This document shows positions 9,487 to 20,800 of a stretch of DNA of 64,000 nt, in pieces. This DNA comes from Blasia pusilla. Lineage: Eukaryota > Marchantiophyta > Marchantiopsida > Blasiales. Location of the stretch: assembly GCA_050084515.1 (NCBI GenBank), contig CM114274.1:10726001-10790000 (forward strand). The letters run 5' to 3'. How positions within the stretch are numbered: the first letter of the stretch is position 1; the number at the start of each line of letters is the position of its first letter. A program made the position numbers and the translations under genes. Below the pieces are notes generated by a model, which was given only the letters and a program-made list of their open reading frames with translations, had not been told where the DNA came from and ran no database searches.

Positions 9487-10615
9487 ATGTGGGGCTCGGC
9501 GAGGAGCCGACGATTGGCGGATGAGCACGTCGCGGCACCCGCGTGGAGCGAGGCATTTGCACCGGGCGTGGCGGGTCCGAGAACCCAGGTAGTAGCGTGG
9601 ATTGCTACGATGACACCCTTGAATACCACACCCATTGTGTGGTGTACTCCGGAGGAGGGTATTCGAGTGTTAGATCTCTTTGGAGGGATTAGCACCGGGT
9701 TAGTTCTTTGTTTTGCAGAGTCCGAGTACAACAAAGACTGTATGTGGAGAGTGATGATGTTGCGAGGCGCGTCTCACTACAACATGTGGCGTAGTTACGC
9801 CTACGTTTTCCCGACTTATTGTCTGCGTCCGGAGTACATGAGTATCAGAGTTCCCTACTGAGGGATATTTTGTTGTTGGGGGCGCAGGACTTAGAACGGG
9901 TAGGGACCATTGATTTGTTCATTGCCGGTTGGCCATGTCAGGGCCAATCGAGTCTTTGAGGCAAGCGGGTTGGCTGACACTCGGTCCAGGTTGTTTTGGG
10001 AGATGTTGAGGGTCTTACGGCACTTGCAGGAGCACCAATCTCGTTCTCCAGGCTGCATTTTGGAGAATGTGCCGATCTTAGGAGACTCCAGGTCACGGGT
10101 GGTGACGAGTGCTCATCAGGTGCGTGCCTAGATCAGCCCAGCAGTGTTCTTGGATGCGGCGAGTGTAGGTTCTAGATCCCATCGCCCGCGTCTATGGTGG
10201 ACCAACTTGGTGCCCCATGCGGTGTTACGGAGGGCGTATGCGAGAGTGGAGCGCCCCTCCCATTTGTTAGTGGATTCCATTCTGGATCCAGGTCATCGAT
10301 CACAGGCAGTGAGGCACGATGATTGACCACTGTTGACTGTGGTCAATCAGGGTAGGTAGGCCGTAGGCAGCCTTGCCCACGTTTGTGAGTTTTCTCGCTT
10401 CCTATGCATACAAGGAGGCCGGTCCTGGCTTGGTTTGGGATGACAAGATTCAGCGGTTAGTGGAGCCCAACGCCGATGAGAGAGAGCGAGCGATGGGATT
10501 TCCCACAGAAGTGACGGTAGTACCGTCAGTGTCAGAGGCATCACGACGCCATGTCTTGGGTCAGGCGATGGACCTGAACTGCTTGACATGGATCCTCAGC
10601 TTGGGAGTGGCTGAG
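9487..10615 (+). pseudogene. Element 1 DNMT3-like cytosine-5 DNA methyltransferase domain
   Basis: The enzyme family moves a methyl group from S-adenosylmethionine to cytosine. Motifs occur in canonical order: motif I VLDLFGGISTGL (9667-9702, SAM binding), motif IV PCQGQS with the catalytic Cys (9933-9950), a DTRSRLFWEM segment, motif VI ENVP (10063-10074), motif VIII SRSHRPRLWWTN (about 10168-10206), MGFP (about 10492-10503), and motif X region VLGQAMDLNCL (about 10552-10587). The canonical order separates it from permuted DRM enzymes, and the WWTN and GFP...LGxxM blocks look like DNMT3. Frameshifts follow motif I and motif IV, and a TAG at 10129-10131 is also present in element 2. The domain sits between protease and RT in both elements, so it is part of pol, not a chance neighbour. 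Confidence 0.85.
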
Positions 10616-10927
10616 CAGCGTCGTATGAGATCGCGAAAGATCACAACGATTGCATTGGTGAGCCCCATGCCTACCAAGACGGTGGAGGCAGTGGCTAGGG
10701 GCGAGACCCGAGGAGATCGGGAGAGACACCCTTGGACTTCTTGGGATGTTTTGCAGGTATGCAAGGAGATGATAGCCACAACATCGAGCGAGGTTTCGAG
10801 CACTGCACGTGGAGGAGATCAGAGTTTGCAATTGGCTGCAAGAGAGCGGCCGAGTGTTGTTGTTCGAGACGGGGTTGCACCATAGCAACCACCGATACCC
10901 GCGCCGGAGAGTCCTACCGTAGTCACG

Positions 10928-12694
10928 ATGGAGACTTGGGAGCCAGATATGGGCCCTAAGTTGACAGGAGGAGAGTGGCGCCGAATACATCAGTTCCTCA
11001 GGAGTTATAGGAGCTGCTTTGCGTTTAGCATGGAGGATTTGGGTACGCTGAAGGGACCGGGGATCCGCATTGAGTTGTCGAGTGATACGCTGATCTTCCG
11101 ACGACCCTACAGGTATAGTGATATGGAGAGGGCTCTGATTCAGAGTAGGAGCCAAGACTTGGTCAGAGCAGGACTAGTGGAGATGTCACATAGGGAGTAT
11201 GCATCTACCACTGTCATGCCCGCCAAGAAGGATGTGCATGGCAACTGGACGGATAGGCGGATGTGTGGGGATTACCGACCTATCAATCGGCAGACGAAGT
11301 CCGATAGGTATGCCATGCCTACCCTTGAGGAGATCTTTGATGCGATTGGTCACGCAAAGGTCTTCAGTTCATTGGATTTGCGAGCCGAATACCATCAACT
11401 GCCTATCAGATTGGAGGACAGGCAGAAGATGGAATTTTGGGGCATCGATCCTCACGGGAAGGATTGTTTGTAGCAATGGCGGTTCTTACCATTTGGGTTA
11501 AAGAATGCCCCGGCTGAGTTTTAGAGGGTCATGGATAAGATCTTGGCTGGTCTGGATTTTGCTAGGTGTTATATTAATGATATTGTAGTCTTTAGCGCCA
11601 TGGTTAAGGAGCATGAGCGACATCTAGAGGAGGTGTTTCGACGATTGCAATTACATGGGCTGAAGCTACATCTAGGCAAGTGCAAGTTCTTCTACGACCA
11701 GATTGAGTACTTGGGTCATACGATATATCCAGGGGGCCTTGGTGTTCAGCAAATGAAGGTAGAGGCTATCTCACGCATTCCACGCCCTACAGATGTGAGC
11801 CGTGTTTGCGCATTCATGGGATTGGCGAACTTCTATCGGCGATACGTCAAGGGATTCAGTACGATTGCGAAGCCACTGACCTTGCTGACCAAGGTGGATC
11901 ACGAGTGGCACTGGGGGGATGAGCAGGAGCGAGCATTTCAATTGCTCAAGGACAAGTTGACGTCTGCGCCCATCTTGAGGAGACCGATTAGGGGGCGTCC
12001 TTTCCAGTTGCACACAGATTGGAGCATGTTGGGGCTTGGAGTGGTGCTCACCCAACATGATGATGAGGGTAGAGAGTTCGTGGTGGCTTACGCTAGCCAC
12101 TCGAACAACGCTGCAGAGGCGAAGTACAGCTCGTATGAGGGTGAGTGCTTGGCTGCGGTGTGGGCTGTTGCGCATTTCAGGTGTTACTTATTCGGCAACC
12201 CCTTTACCATCATCACTGATCATCAACCACTTCAGTGGTTGATGGAGTCCGACAAGCTTACAGGGAAGCTTGCGAGATGGGCTCTGTTGTTGCAGGTTTA
12301 TGATTTTCAGGTGGTACATAGACCTGGGACACTCAACCAAGATGCAGATGGGTTGAGTCGTAACCCATGCGCGAGTCAACGAGATGCGACTCGAGCTCGA
12401 TGGCATGGAGAGAGTGATGAGGAGTCGGTGCCAGGATGGCACGCGTCAGCCTATTTAGGCATGTTGGCTATGGAGAGCCAGAGTGTGGAGACTTGGTTGG
12501 CGAGGTCTAATGGAGAGTCCTTGGATCCCAAAGCCAGTGAGGAGACGACAGGTGGCCGAGATATTCATGATGATGGAGTAGTCTTGGAGTACCTTTGCGT
12601 ACTGGCAGCGTTGCGAGCACTATGGGTGCTAGAGAGCGAGATCGGATCCTACAGCGGGCCAGACGATTCCGGTGGGAGGGGACACATATTTTGA
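10928..12694 (+). pseudogene. Element 1 reverse transcriptase and RNase H
   Basis: The RT begins near METWEPDMGPKL and shows MCGDYRPIN, SSLDLRAEYHQLPI (motif A, catalytic Asp), LPFGLKNAPAEF, then CYINDIVVFS. The YxDD box is YIND here and YIDD in element 2, so one catalytic Asp is lost. Stops at 11471-11473 and 11522-11524 split the frame; the second replaces a Gln seen in element 2. RNase H follows with its acidic residues in HTDWS, YEGECLA and TDHQPLQW, then VVHRPGTLNQDADGLSR. The stretch to 12694 is a linker toward integrase (GGRDIHDDG). It is a typical Ty3/gypsy RT-RH pair, inactive in this copy. Confidence 0.9.
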
Positions 12695-12699
12695 GGGTT

Positions 12700-13840
12700 T
12701 GGGAGGATGGCAGAGTACGCGTAGTGCCGCATCCTTCGTAGAGAGCACGACTAGTGCAGCATGCCCACGAGGAGTTGGGTCACTTTGGGGTGAAGCGGAC
12801 GTACAACTTGCTCCAGATTCAGTATTGGTGGCGAGGCATGCAGACTGACGTTCAACAGTTTGTTGCCAGGTGCATGGTGTGTGATCGGGTCCGAGCATCG
12901 TTCAATGCTCTGACTCCATAGTTGCATCCATTACCGATCATAGGCCTAGGGTATAGATGTAGTTTGGATTTTGCAAGACCTTTGCCTTTGACGGAGCGTC
13001 ACAGTCGTTATGTGTTGGTGATGGTGAGCACTTCTCAAAGTGGATTGAGTTGGTTGCATTGCGACAAAGCAAGTGAGGGAGTAGCTTATGCCTTCCTTGA
13101 CAAAGTCTTTGAGTCATTATGGCGCACCCGCCGAGGTGTTGATGACCAGAGTGCGAGTTTCGCGGTGAGTTCGGACCTTGTGATGATCAGGCGTTGATCG
13201 ACCACCGCACGACTTCGCGAGATCATCCTGAGGCGGATGGATTAGCGGAGAGAGTTGTGCAGACGGTGAAGAGGGGTTTACGCAAGTATGGCTTGCAGAG
13301 AGGGCACCTAGGAGATTGGGATCTCCAGTTACCATGGTTGGTGATGGGATACAGATTCAGCAAACAGGCATCCTTAGCGTCTTTTTCACCGTACTTGCTA
13401 CTTTATATCCGAGAGCCAGATTTACCTGCGGCCATTTGTCGAGATGCTGGTGAGGTGTTGGACCTTGATGACCCAGATGTATGGGTGCGAGCATGTTCTC
13501 AGAGGGATGAGTTGTTTCGGAGAGTGATGCCCATGGCGTTCGAGAACTTGGCGATTGCGCAGCATCGAGATACGTTGAGGTATGCGACTATTCGGGGCGG
13601 TGGTTATCGACCAACTATCCGGAGGTTTCATCAAGGAGATTATGTCTACTTGCAGCAGACGGCACTGACGACGTTGGATGTGAGTGCAGAGCGCACTATC
13701 CTGAGAGTGCGTGACGTTTTGCCATCCGGTGTTCTCTTGCTAAAGGGACGCGATGGTATGGTATGGAAGGACCATGTGCGTAATTGTGCACCATGTCACC
13801 TTCCTAACATTGATAGTATATTGGATCCGAGCTTAGCAGT
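12700..13840 (+). pseudogene. Element 1 integrase
   Basis: The zinc-binding part has HAHEELGHFGVKR and ARCMVCDRV (His-His-Cys-Cys, about 12765-12890), then YWWRGM. The catalytic core has Asp in SLDFARPLP (about 12970). The region of the second Asp (LTDQGTEF in element 2) is frameshifted near 13140, and Glu is in HPEADGLAERVVQTVKRG (about 13225). The C-terminal domain carries GDYVYLQQTA and ILRVRDVLPSGVLLLKGRDG. An in-frame stop (TAG) lies near 12919. The frame then runs directly into the PHD finger. It would insert the cDNA into chromosomes; the copy is dead. Confidence 0.85.
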
Positions 13841-13851
13841 AGTTCCTGCAG

Positions 13852-14000
13852 GCTTGCATTGTATCTTGTGTGGTTCTGCCCGTGGTGCGTCCACGATGCT
13901 AGTCTGTGATGGTTGTTCGAGAGGTTGGCATATGGCATGTCTGACGCCACCTCTCACTAGGGTTCCTCGGGGACGATGGATGTGTCCCAGATGTACATAG
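13852..14000 (+). CDS. PHD finger fused to the integrase C-terminus (element 1)
   Basis: In the same open frame as the integrase end, 13194-14000, the last 48 residues give a complete C4HC3 PHD pattern: CILC, eleven residues, CDGC, four residues, HMAC, fourteen residues, CPRC, then stop. The GWHMACLTPPL and GRWMCPRC wording is classical for histone-tail-reading PHD fingers. Many plant gypsy elements carry a chromodomain at this place; none is seen here. The likely role is to guide integration or bind nucleosomes, which is inference from position. Element 2 has lost exactly this segment by a deletion of about 390 bases. Confidence 0.9.
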
Positions 14001-14176
14001 AGGAGATACTAGGTAGGTTTCGATCCAGACTTTTTCTCTGACATGGATGACAGGAAGGCAACTAACGATGGGGCCATATGAGCATCCGGCCTTCTTGCTC
14101 TTAGCGTCCGAGAGATGTATGTCATGGTAGGTAGGGATAGATGGCTATTTGGAGTTAGAGGGACCTAACCACCAGC

Positions 14177-14186
14177 TAGGGGGGCG
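14177..14186 (+). promoter_or_regulatory. Polypurine tract of element 1
   Basis: Sequence ctaggggggcg lies just before module A. Element 2 has the same tract at 32185-32177 (minus), also directly before its module A. In Ty3/gypsy elements plus-strand DNA synthesis starts at such a tract, and the LTR begins just after it. Confidence 0.7.
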
Positions 14187-14379
14187 ATTGGAGATATTTT
14201 GGTACTTCTTGTCTCGTTTTTTGGATGCCATGAGTTAGCATGGGATCGTGCGTGTTTGTGTGTGTGTTCGGTGACAACGATGTATGTTGTGTAGCGATGT
14301 GTATGCGTACGACAGCTGTCACGTCCTTTAGGATAAATCGGTGAGATCTAGTAGAGCGTCTTCAAGAGTAGTGGAGGAC
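14187..14379 (+). repeat. Element 1 right end: module A plus the start of module X, cut at an inversion breakpoint
   Basis: Module A (14187-14314) begins ATTGGAGATATTTTGG and ends ACGACA. After two bases (gc) module X begins TGTCACGTCC at 14317 and stops matching X at 14379. The next bases, GGTCAATTTATT, belong to an intron of the SWIM/MULE gene. X resumes on the minus strand at 39547, followed by a second copy of A ending at 38991. Confidence 0.75.
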
Positions 14380-14425
14380 GGTCAATTTATTCCTGATAGA
14401 ATGCATTCCTGCGTATATTGAACAG

Positions 14426-17363
14426 GTCAAACCTTCCTAAGACAAGCCCGGGAAGTCGTCCTCGTGCACAAAAAATAATCCGAGGAGAGAATTGGAAGCG
14501 AGGATGCCAATGTCATTTTTCAATATCCGAACTGAAGTCTCCAATGCATGCGGCCAGAATAGTTTACAAATACAGATTGCACATAGACAAGGATGGAAAA
14601 CCATGCCATGGATCTAATGATCCAACAAGTTTGGGAACTCCAACAATGTATTCTCCTAGGATCTCAAATGAGTGAGATGCTACATAAAAGAGACCGTCTT
14701 GGAGTAAAGCCCCACCAGTTATGTCGCAAAGATGGCCTCATGCTAAAATATCGATCAAAAACATCTCGACTTTCAAAAAAGCATGATAGGGATGATTTCA
14801 TGCAAATGCATGATATTGAAAATGCAAAAAAGGAGTTGAATATGGAGACGTTCCAGTTTTGCATAGATGAGAATCAATCATTATGTGCATTTGTAAATCT
14901 CTATCCAAAGAAGGTCTTTATTTATGAGCCTTATTTAGATGATGCGGACCTTTCATCTTTGGGATTCCAAAGCACTTGGCAGTTGCAAGCGATGGTGAAA
15001 TATGGACACAACGGTGTTTTGAGCATGGATAGTACGTTTGGTACCAATTGAAGCAAGGTACTAAGTTAAGTAGTCTTTGAAGTATACAATGATGAAAATG
15101 TGCTTTCATCATTGAAATGGAAGATGTATTTGAGATGCCATTGCTACTTGTAAGAAACCTCATATGTTGTATACTCTTGTGCAGTTTCCTTTGTACACTA
15201 TTTTGGTGTTCGGCAGGCACCATCTTTGGAATACCTGTAGCTTGGATTTTGACTAGTAGCTCAAAGGAGGTGCATTTGGTGAAATGGTTGCGGGCAGTGG
15301 CGGAAAAGTGTAGACTACAACAAAAATCTTGGGAGCCGAATGCAATCATAGTGGATGATGCCAACGCCAAGCAAAATGCATTAAGGTATTCTTGGGATCC
15401 TAAAGTTGCGGTATCTTGCTGAAAGGGTACATCACACTTTTTTTTAAATGAAAAAACCTGAGTCAAATTTCCTGTCATGCAGATATTGATTACATTAGGA
15501 AAGGCATTCAGAGACTGTTATCTCAATGAAAGTTAAGCACATGGTTATATTCACTTGCAGGGTAACTTTTGCAAAGTCAAATATCATACTTTGTCTTTAG
15601 CATGTACGCCATGACTGGCTAAAGCAACTAAAGCGGAAGGTCAGATGCGCGATAATGAGAGCTCAGATGTCACGACGCCTAGGGGAGATTATGTATGTAA
15701 ATCGATGTGGCACGTACACTAGAGGTGTGATCTTGGACAATGCGAGAATGATGTTGCATCAATTCTATGTAGACTTCAGGGATGAAGTGGAGTTCTTCAA
15801 CTATATACAGACTTATTGGGAGCCAAAACTAGGTGGCTACAAACACTTTACCTTTTTTCCCCTTCCATAATTGTTCCCTTTTTTATCACACTTTCATTAA
15901 CTTTGTGCCACTCATTGCAAGGGCCAGCATGTACAAGATAAGGATGTGATTTGTTTTTGTGTGCAGACAAGTGGGTTAAAGCGGCGAGGGACTACCCTCA
16001 TGCAAACCAAGACACAAATGCTGCAATTGAAGCATATCATGGAAGCATGAAGGTAGTTCTAGCAGATGACAACAGAAGTATGTCTCAAAGAAGAGGAGAC
16101 TACTTGGTTTGGAAGCTCAGTAGTTTTGTAGAGGCATGGTACTTCCATATACACTTGCTTAAAAAAAATGGGTTTGTTCGAAATGCAGTAGAGGAGCAAT
16201 ATGTGAATAATGCAATTCTGAAGGGAAGAGAAATCCCAGCAAATGATGTGCAACTTACAGAATCTAGGGGGCAAGTTAGGATGGCACGGGTGAGAAGCCA
16301 AACCATACCCAATAAGTGGTATGAAGTCTACAACTATGACACTGAATGGGGCCATTGTGAGTGTCCTTGGTCACTAAAAGGAAACATATGCAAACATATG
16401 GTAAGAAAAAGGTTGGTTTGTCTTGGATAGCATAAAATTAAGCAATCGTGCACCTTTTTTTGCACGTCATTTTATTGATTGAATCTTTTCAATTGATTTC
16501 TTCCATTTCTTTATAGATTGCTGCTCTACTACGAGATGATTACAGCGAAGAGGACCTTGTGAAAATACTTGGGATGAGAGTAGGCACAAAGCATGGCAGA
16601 ATTGCTCAATTAAAGATGAGCAGGACGGATTCAATCACTCTTGACCTTCCATTGTCCAATCACATCCTGGACCTCAATGATACACAAGGTGAATAATATG
16701 GACACCATCTAAATTTACTCATGATTCAAGGGGACACTTGTGAGGTTGCTTGTATACATATAGACGTGTGTTTTGGCAATTCATCACATTCTCATGTATT
16801 TATGCACTATTTGGTGTGATTCAGGAGGCATTCCATATGAAGATATGGACACAGGCACTTTCACTTAAGATACACCAATACTTGAAGCACTGAACATCCC
16901 CAAACCAAGTAACAAGGATATGGAGGTTGCTATGGACAAGTGTAGACTGAGTTCTTGGAATCTTGTCAAGGAAATGAGTTATTTCTTACGATGGCGTCCA
17001 AAATGTTGAGAGAAATAAACGGGCGGATTGAGAGCGCAAAAGTTATGTTTGTGAAGGGCTTGACTAATCAGCCTGGAAATCCCTTCGAGATTTATAAGGA
17101 CGGGTTCCAAAATAATAATTCGCTTAAACGAGTGAAGTCCAACATCGAACGATGGTCTAAACAAGCAAACAGATGAGGTACACAATATGGAGCAGGACAT
17201 ACCAGAGTGATGGCTCAGGCACAGGACGAAACTTCAAGCAAGTTACCATGCTTTCCAAAGCCCAAAACAAAGAAGAAGAAGAAGTTGGGACCACAAGCTG
17301 AGTTGGACAAACAGGCAATGTCTGCGACCTTAAACAATACGAGCCGAGTACTTGGTAGCACAT
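14426..17363 (+). pseudogene. SWIM-finger MULE-type transposase-like gene, member 1 (exon 1 displaced)
   Basis: This is a MULE/FAR1-like protein with the DDE transposase fold and a SWIM zinc finger, spread over several exon-like blocks. After an acceptor at 14424-14425 comes SNLPKTSPGSRPRAQ and RGCQCHF...YRLHIDKDGKPCHG, matching the second member at 63 kb. Catalytic residues: Asp in LSMDSTFGTN (15028-15030), Asp in IIVDDANAK (15354-15359), Glu in NAAIEAYHGSMK (about 16030). SWIM finger CECPWSLKGNICKH is at 16356-16399. Tail blocks include REINGRIESAKVMF (about 17010). A frameshift near 14640 and a frame break after TFGTN suggest decay or unrecognised introns. Its first exon is at 39905-39682 on the opposite strand, separated by the 25-kb inversion. 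It may be a host gene or a transposase; no terminal inverted repeats were found. Confidence 0.7.
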
Positions 17364-17958
17364 AATGTCAGTGGTATTTTTCAGTTGTGGGAAGGTATGC
17401 CTATGCCCTGTAAATGATGAATTTCCTTACAATGAATATCATTGAATTTTTTTCCCACCACGAGTAGTGAATAATTAACAGAATGCCTTTCAGGTTTGTC
17501 GTTAGGAAAGCATTCTTACTTTCTGATTCTTCACGCGTTGGATCGGAACCTAGCCTAACACAGCCGCCGGCCCTAGGCTTCCAAACTTGCAGGACGAGGC
17601 ATTTTTTATGCGTGTGTAGGACCGGGACCAAGCCATTCCCATTCAAGTTTTAAAGTTGTAAGGTCTAACACGATCAAGAGTGGCATTTTGATTTCGTGGC
17701 GTTTCGATTTCAGGGGGCCAATCTGCACGAGCTGGTATGGCTACTCTTAGACGCGCATTTATGGATAGGAAATAGAAAATTTTTGGGCCACGGGGTTCTG
17801 TAATACTAGTGATATCGCAAGGAGAAATTGAGTGAACTGCTTCTTCACGGAGAAACTTAGTGAGGAAGTCTTCGACTTGCGCTCGTATCCTCCATTTTCG
17901 AGTTGCTCTGCCAAAATTTTGATTCCAGTCTCAATAAATCCATTTTCATTAGCGACCA
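17364..17958. other. Intergenic spacer
   Basis: No recognisable gene. Frames crossing 17401-17646 and 17759-18123 on the minus strand have no family signature. It may contain the promoter and leader of the ORF at 17959. Confidence 0.35.
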
Positions 17959-18521
17959 TGGAAAGTATTGATGCAAGAAAGAGGACCAGAGAAGTTGTGA
18001 TTGAGCTTGGCCAAGATTCCAAACCTGGACAAGCACTGGATGAAGGCAATAGAAGCAATACATCACTTCAAGACATTGGGAAACGCCAGAGGAAATCCAA
18101 CCACACCAATTCTTACTCTCCATTTTCTAGTACCAATCTGTCTTTATCAGATATGAATAGGAACTTTGATGATGCATTTGTGAAGATTTTCATGCGCCCT
18201 GTAGGAAACAAGGCACCTAAATCTCATAAGGGAACATTTTCACAGTTGCAAGAGTTTTCAACCAGGTTGAAAGTAATCTCAGATGTTTGCAATACAATGG
18301 AGTCTATTGTGAAGGGATTTCAGAATCAACGAATTTTGCTAGGCAAGCTAGAAAGTTACCGTTTAGAAAAAACCATTGATGGTTTGCCGGAAATCATTGA
18401 GAAGTTTGTGTTACAAGTGAAATCTCTTTTGACAGATGAGAGTATCGTACAATTGATGATGGCAAACAGCGAGGTTTTGCAATGTTTAGATCAGAATCGT
18501 AGTGCTTGGGAATTTCTATGA
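17959..18521 (+). CDS. Hypothetical protein, about 187 residues
   Basis: I do not recognise a family. The frame is open further upstream, to 17832, but the ATG at 17959 (gaccATGG) has the better context and starts a typical soluble sequence. There is a basic patch GKRQRKSN that could be a nuclear signal, and a Ser-rich stretch (SYSPFSSTNLSLS). The C-terminal half (about residues 100-187) is predicted-helical in look, with Leu/Ile/Val spacing (FSTRLKVISDVCNTMESIV, KFVLQVKSLL). No signal peptide or membrane span is seen. It could be a single exon of a larger gene or a gene fragment. It lies inside the inverted 25-kb segment. Confidence 0.45.
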
Positions 18522-20800
18522 GCTCGGATTTCCTTTGATCTTTTCCCCAAGAAGTTTAGGCATCCAGTTCTTCATCAATCTTGAATCCAGATTATCTCAG
18601 ACGACATTTATTTGAGCTTTATTTTGGTTGTAGGCTTGGCATACTTGGGAGATGATCATATGTATCTATCTGTCACACATATATTCTAATAACTTTATGA
18701 TCAGAAATTAATTACAGAATCGTGTGTTTTCATGATATTTCCTTTATCATATCCTATTCATGGTCTGCTAAGTCTGTATTGAAATACACCTACACATGCA
18801 CTATACACACTATACTTTTAGCTGAAAGCACTGAACATGTTGAAGATGATTGCATGATGCCTTCCCTGCCATAAATTCCAAGTTGTTGGAGTACTTTATA
18901 CTGCATACCATAATTGATCCAAAAAACATCGTGACACGTTAGATTTAGATAGCTAATCTCTTGAATAGTTTGGGTAAATTTGAGGATCTGCCCAATACAT
19001 AGTCCAAATTGTATAAGCAAAATATTTACATGGCTTGAAAAGCTAAATATTTTATGTATAAAAGGATTGATCACTAGTAGGTTTTTTGACATACAATGTC
19101 AGAATACTTTCTGTTTTATACTTGCAATTGGAAATCCCATCTTCCAAGTGTTACATCCATCAAACCATCTTGCCCATATCACATATGGGACCGCCACTAA
19201 GAATATACGAAGCATATGAAGTATTTCCTCGATGGGAATGCTATAATGCTTTCTTTCTCCTGCCAAAATAATATGCGTCTGTGAGTTTGTGGGAAAGGTG
19301 GAATGTTCTTGTGTTCTTTGACATGTTTGCCAGATATAACCATTCTTTATACAATTGCTTCATTTCATGCTTGGTATATCACATAAGGAAAGCCTACCAA
19401 ATGGTCGGAACTTTATCCAATGTCAATTTAGGAAGTATGACATAATATGAATCACGAGGACATTCACTCTTCAACTTGAGAGTTAACCCTCTCTCAAGCA
19501 ATAGTACTTTTTACTACGTAACTACATCATTCTGCTAGACTACACTGACAAAATCTACAATTTCTTGTAATATGCCTCATTTGACCAAACCTTAATATTC
19601 CGCCACCTTTCCTCCTCCTCGTCAATTTTCTTCTTGTATCTGGAAAGTTGTTCTTCCCACTGATTTTCCATAAACCATGCTAGAGCTTTACCCTCTCTTT
19701 CTCCTCTTCCTCATCAATTGCACATTCGATGTAGAACTTGGCAACTTCCTCTGCAAATTGTTTTAACTCTTATTCCACTTCCTCAATTATTTCCAGCTCT
19801 ATCTCTTCCTCTATACTAGCTCTTCTAATTCTGACTGGGGGGACTTTGTAGCCAAATTTTTTTCATCTGATTCACTTGGAGCCATACGCATTTAGTACGT
19901 ACCCTTTATTGACAATATAAACAACACAAGTTAAAATATCACCACTACTCAGTTAAAGCAAGTTTCAAGGTCTATAATGTATTTGAAGCAATTATCAAGA
20001 GAACAAATAATAGGATGATCAATTTTGACTTCATCAGCAATACTGGTGGTGTATATAGAAAATGGTTTGATTATAAACTAGTCCACTTCTAATAAATTAC
20101 ATTTGCCTCAATAGTATCTACACCATCACAAGGAATACATTCCAGCTATCTAAGTGATTGTTAACTCAAAATAACCTTCTCATAGGGTCGTCATGTGAGG
20201 GCTATCTCCTCATTCACGGACATCATATTTTTTGTGAGTGCTTCTCTTTCATATGAGAACATATCAAGTAAAATCTAGTATTTGAGATAATATATCTCAA
20301 CCTGCTTAATCATACCGGACGAGTGTGTTTGTCGACACATTCTTTCCAAAGTGGCTCTGCCTTCTCCTTAAAAATGATATATAACATTTACAATATTCAC
20401 TCAATTGTACGTTACATACATATAGATCATTTTATTTAAACATCACACATGATAGCTTAATACGCATAAGCATCTACCATTCAGACAATCCTCTCTCATG
20501 AAATCGAAAGCATTATGATAGCCCAAAATTCCGATAGATCAGAAAGCACACCTCTTGCAACATGGTCACTTTTGGCATCCACACCCAACCCAAACAACTC
20601 AACAGATAACATAAGGTGAGATCCTATACAATGGCTCTTGACTTCCCGTGATGAAAAAACTCAGCTTACAACGGAAGTAACATGATCAATTTATTGAACC
20701 CATGACTTGTATACGCATCGGTGGGGAGGGATCAACATGTTCATAAATACGTTCGTCTTGTTCTCATGTTCACAAATATATTGAACCCATGACTTGTAAA
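18522..20800. other. AT-rich intergenic DNA, no gene recognised
   Basis: No convincing coding frame on either strand. On the minus strand at 19880-19560 there are runs of Glu/Lys-rich codons (from repeated GAAGAGGAAG) broken by stops, possibly a decayed acidic protein, but nothing can be assigned. Confidence 0.4.

Larger units (their letters stand above)
3201..14379 (+). mobile_element. Element 1: Ty3/gypsy retrotransposon with DNMT3-like and PHD modules (main part)
   Basis: Order on the plus strand: module X (3201-3713), 5' untranslated/gag region (3714-5260), a nested minus-strand gypsy (about 5270-8215), gag remnant and protease (8207-9360), DNMT3-like methyltransferase (9487-10615), RT and RNase H (10928-12694), integrase and PHD finger (12700-14000), polypurine tract (14177-14186), module A (14187-14314), and the first 63 bases of a second X (14317-14379). 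The remainder of X and a terminal A are at 39547-38991 on the minus strand. Frameshifts, stops and a YIND reverse transcriptase site mean the copy is dead. Without the nested element, the original length was about 8.8 kb. That the left and right parts are one element is inferred from the AdSS flanks and the 25-kb inversion. Confidence 0.8.

Noticed and set aside
10541-11155. A 204-codon minus-strand frame opposite the methyltransferase/RT join
   Set aside because: Shadow of pol; no motif and His/Ser/Leu-biased composition.
13840-14190. Chromodomain at the integrase C-terminus
   Set aside because: No chromodomain aromatic pattern is present; the segment is a PHD finger followed by non-coding sequence.
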